Positions 5,391 through 6,553 of a DNA stretch of 6,553 bases are shown here, one piece after another. The stretch is taken from NCBI GenBank assembly GCA_964457945.1, contig CAYWFX010000089.1, forward strand, positions 1-6,553, read 5' to 3'. Numbering within the stretch: position 1 is the first letter of the stretch; each line of letters begins with the position of its first letter. Under the pieces are notes generated by a model. That model was given only the letters and a program-made list of their open reading frames with translations. It was not told the DNA's origin and did not search any database. The translations under genes and the position numbers were made by a program. Origin of the DNA: PHAA01 sp964457945 (GTDB lineage Bacteria; Bacillota; Syntrophomonadia; Syntrophomonadales; Syntrophomonadaceae).

Positions 5391-6404
5391 TTGAAGATAG
5401 CGGTTTTATTAAGCGGTGGTGTTGATAGCACCATAGCTGCTTTATGCTTAAAAGAACAGGGACATGAATTGCTGGGGCTTACCATGGTTAATTGGGATAT
5501 GGGGGTCGGCGACAAGGCTGCTGAGGCGGCTCGCGTACTGGGCATTGAACATAAGATAGTTGATTTGAGAGGGAGATTTAAAGAAAGTGTAGTGGACTAT
5601 TTTTGCTCGGCTTATGAGAAGGGGCTAACCCCTAATCCCTGTGTCGAATGTAACAAATACATAAAGTTTGGTGCTTTATTAGAGAAGGCATTGGACGAAG
5701 GTTGTGACATGGTAGCGACTGGTCATTATGCTCAGGTGGAATTTGATTCGGATCGGCAAAGATATCTTTTAAAGAAGGGTGTAGACAGCAAGAAGGATCA
5801 AAGTTATTTTCTGTATGGCTTGACCCAGGAACAACTAGCCCATATTATTTTTCCATTGGGAGGGTTGAGCAAGGATGAGGTAAGGGCTCTGGCTCGTCAG
5901 CAGGGAATGCAGGTGGCAGAGTCTCCGGAAAGCCAGGAAATATGTTTTGTACCGGGAGACTATCGCGATTTCCTGAAGGGGAAGATTGAATGTCAGAGTG
6001 GGGAGATCAAAGATACCGCGGGCAGGCTGCTGGGCAAGCACCATGGTATGGCTTTTTATACTATTGGGCAGCGCAAAGGTCTGGGCATAAGCGGGGGCAA
6101 ACCTCTATATGTGGTAGATATGGACATTGAGGCGAATATTCTAATAGTAGGAGATAATGAGGATTTATTTAGGAGCAGCCTACTTGCTAGCAGCAATAAT
6201 TTTGTTTACTACGATAGAGTTGAGTCGCCTATGCAAGTTCAAGTGAAAATTAGATATGCGGCTCGGCCTGCCGATGCGACCATTTATATGGAGGACGGAA
6301 TGGTGAGAGTAGAGTTCGCGGAGCCTCAGCGCGCTATTACTCCAGGCCAGTCGGTGGTCTATTACCTGGGTGAATATGTGCTGGGTGGAGGAATTATCTG
6401 TTGA
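5391..6404 (+). CDS. mnmA: tRNA-specific 2-thiouridylase MnmA (shortened form)
   Basis: A 337-residue enzyme that thiolates U34 of tRNA Lys, Glu and Gln in the cytoplasm using sulfur relayed from a cysteine desulfurase. It has the ATP-pyrophosphatase PP-loop SGGVDS (8-13), TPNPCVECN with C84 and catalytic C87 (E. coli C102 equivalent), ATGHY (109-113), KKDQSYFLYGL (134-144), and SQEICFV with C185 (E. coli C199 equivalent). The C-terminal part has YTIGQRKGLG and ends with the LGGGII motif. Against E. coli MnmA the segment between NW (34-35) and LGI (50-52) is about 10 residues shorter, and the usual acidic/Cys stretch is missing; the catalytic Cys are intact. The start chosen is TTG 5391 for its ribosome binding site and family fit; ATG 5346 would add 15 residues. 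It is divergent from rarA, and no iscS is in the window. Confidence 0.95.
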   Translation: MKIAVLLSGGVDSTIAALCLKEQGHELLGLTMVNWDMGVGDKAAEAARVLGIEHKIVDLRGRFKESVVDYFCSAYEKGLTPNPCVECNKYIKFGALLEKALDEGCDMVATGHYAQVEFDSDRQRYLLKKGVDSKKDQSYFLYGLTQEQLAHIIFPLGGLSKDEVRALARQQGMQVAESPESQEICFVPGDYRDFLKGKIECQSGEIKDTAGRLLGKHHGMAFYTIGQRKGLGISGGKPLYVVDMDIEANILIVGDNEDLFRSSLLASSNNFVYYDRVESPMQVQVKIRYAARPADATIYMEDGMVRVEFAEPQRAITPGQSVVYYLGEYVLGGGIIC

Positions 6405-6429
6405 GGCAGTTATTCCGTGACAAGCCTTT

Positions 6430-6487
6430 GTAAGGGGATATACCATTAAGGTAAGGGGACACACCTCTAAAGAGGAATATCCCCTTA
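6430..6487. repeat. REP-like palindromic element downstream of mnmA
   Basis: GTAAGGGGATATACC (6430-6444) and GTAAGGGGACACACC (6451-6465) are direct repeats matching at 13 of 15 positions. TAAGGGGATAT (6431-6441) is also perfectly inverted as ATATCCCCTTA (6477-6487), an 11-bp stem. Inside it lies a CCTCT-AA-AGAGG palindrome, giving a branched fold. Similar GGGGACACACC-type repeats occur in intergenic regions of Firmicutes and resemble REP elements. That family assignment is from memory, not from a search. Confidence 0.5.
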
Positions 6488-6495
6488 GAATAAAA

Positions 6496-6527
6496 ATGTA
6501 CCTGTTGAGGGTGCATTTTTTCTTTTT
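6496..6527 (+). terminator. Intrinsic terminator after mnmA
   Basis: ATGTACC (6496-6502) pairs with GGTGCAT (6510-6516), including one G-U pair, around a 7-base loop. T runs interrupted by one C follow to 6527. It lies about 90 bases after the mnmA stop, with the REP-like element in between. Confidence 0.7.
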
Positions 6528-6553
6528 GGGGGAAAATATCAATAATATATTCT

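Noticed and set aside
6180..6542. Minus-strand frame of 120 residues over the end of mnmA
   Set aside because: It overlaps the mnmA coding end, the REP-like element and the terminator, and shows no recognisable domain.
1..6553. CRISPR array or mobile element involving the tandem repeats
   Set aside because: Both arrays are in-frame coding repeats without unique spacers. No transposase, integrase or cas-like gene is visible.

Overview
The window looks like a chromosomal segment from a low-to-mid GC Firmicute, most likely in the Clostridia. The evidence is strong AGGAGG-type ribosome binding sites, TTG and GTG starts, a secreted VanW/G5-type protein, PRC-barrel proteins, a Gram-positive style MnmA with a TPNPCxxCN motif, and a CsoR-family regulator. 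A Syntrophomonas-like relative is plausible, but that is inference. No phage, transposase, CRISPR, tRNA or rRNA gene is visible.

Layout. Positions 1-2754 hold three closely spaced plus-strand genes that look like one operon. They are a 5'-truncated gene with ten PELE/AELE repeats and a TPR-like tail, a PRC-barrel protein with a Pro-rich 13-residue tandem repeat, and an exported VanW/G5-like protein whose VanW core is degenerate. Positions 2755-3233 have no long gene. They contain a 35-codon single-pass membrane protein gene with its own promoter and terminator, followed by the csoR promoter and operator. Positions 3234-3845 hold a CsoR-family repressor and a classical thioredoxin as a two-gene operon, ending in a strong terminator. 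The minus-strand rarA gene (3893-5212) converges on this operon, and its stop codon lies inside the thioredoxin terminator stem. A 178-bp gap, measured to the preferred mnmA start, separates rarA from the divergent mnmA (TTG start at 5391, end at 6404). In this gap two back-to-back promoters share one -35 element. After mnmA lie a REP-like palindromic element and a terminator.

Function. The first operon appears to concern the cell envelope or surface, but its exact role is unknown. The csoR-trxA pair suggests thiol-redox capacity controlled by a Cu(I)- or thiol-responsive repressor. RarA (replication-fork maintenance) and MnmA (tRNA wobble-uridine thiolation) are housekeeping genes that often lie near each other in Firmicutes. 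Here they are divergent, with no cymR or iscS between them.

Most of the window is ordinary. The items most worth a second look are the csoR-trxA pairing and its operator, the unlisted small membrane protein, the VanW domain without its usual core motif, the shortened MnmA, the shared divergent promoter and the two in-frame minisatellites. I did not find a convincing entirely new system.
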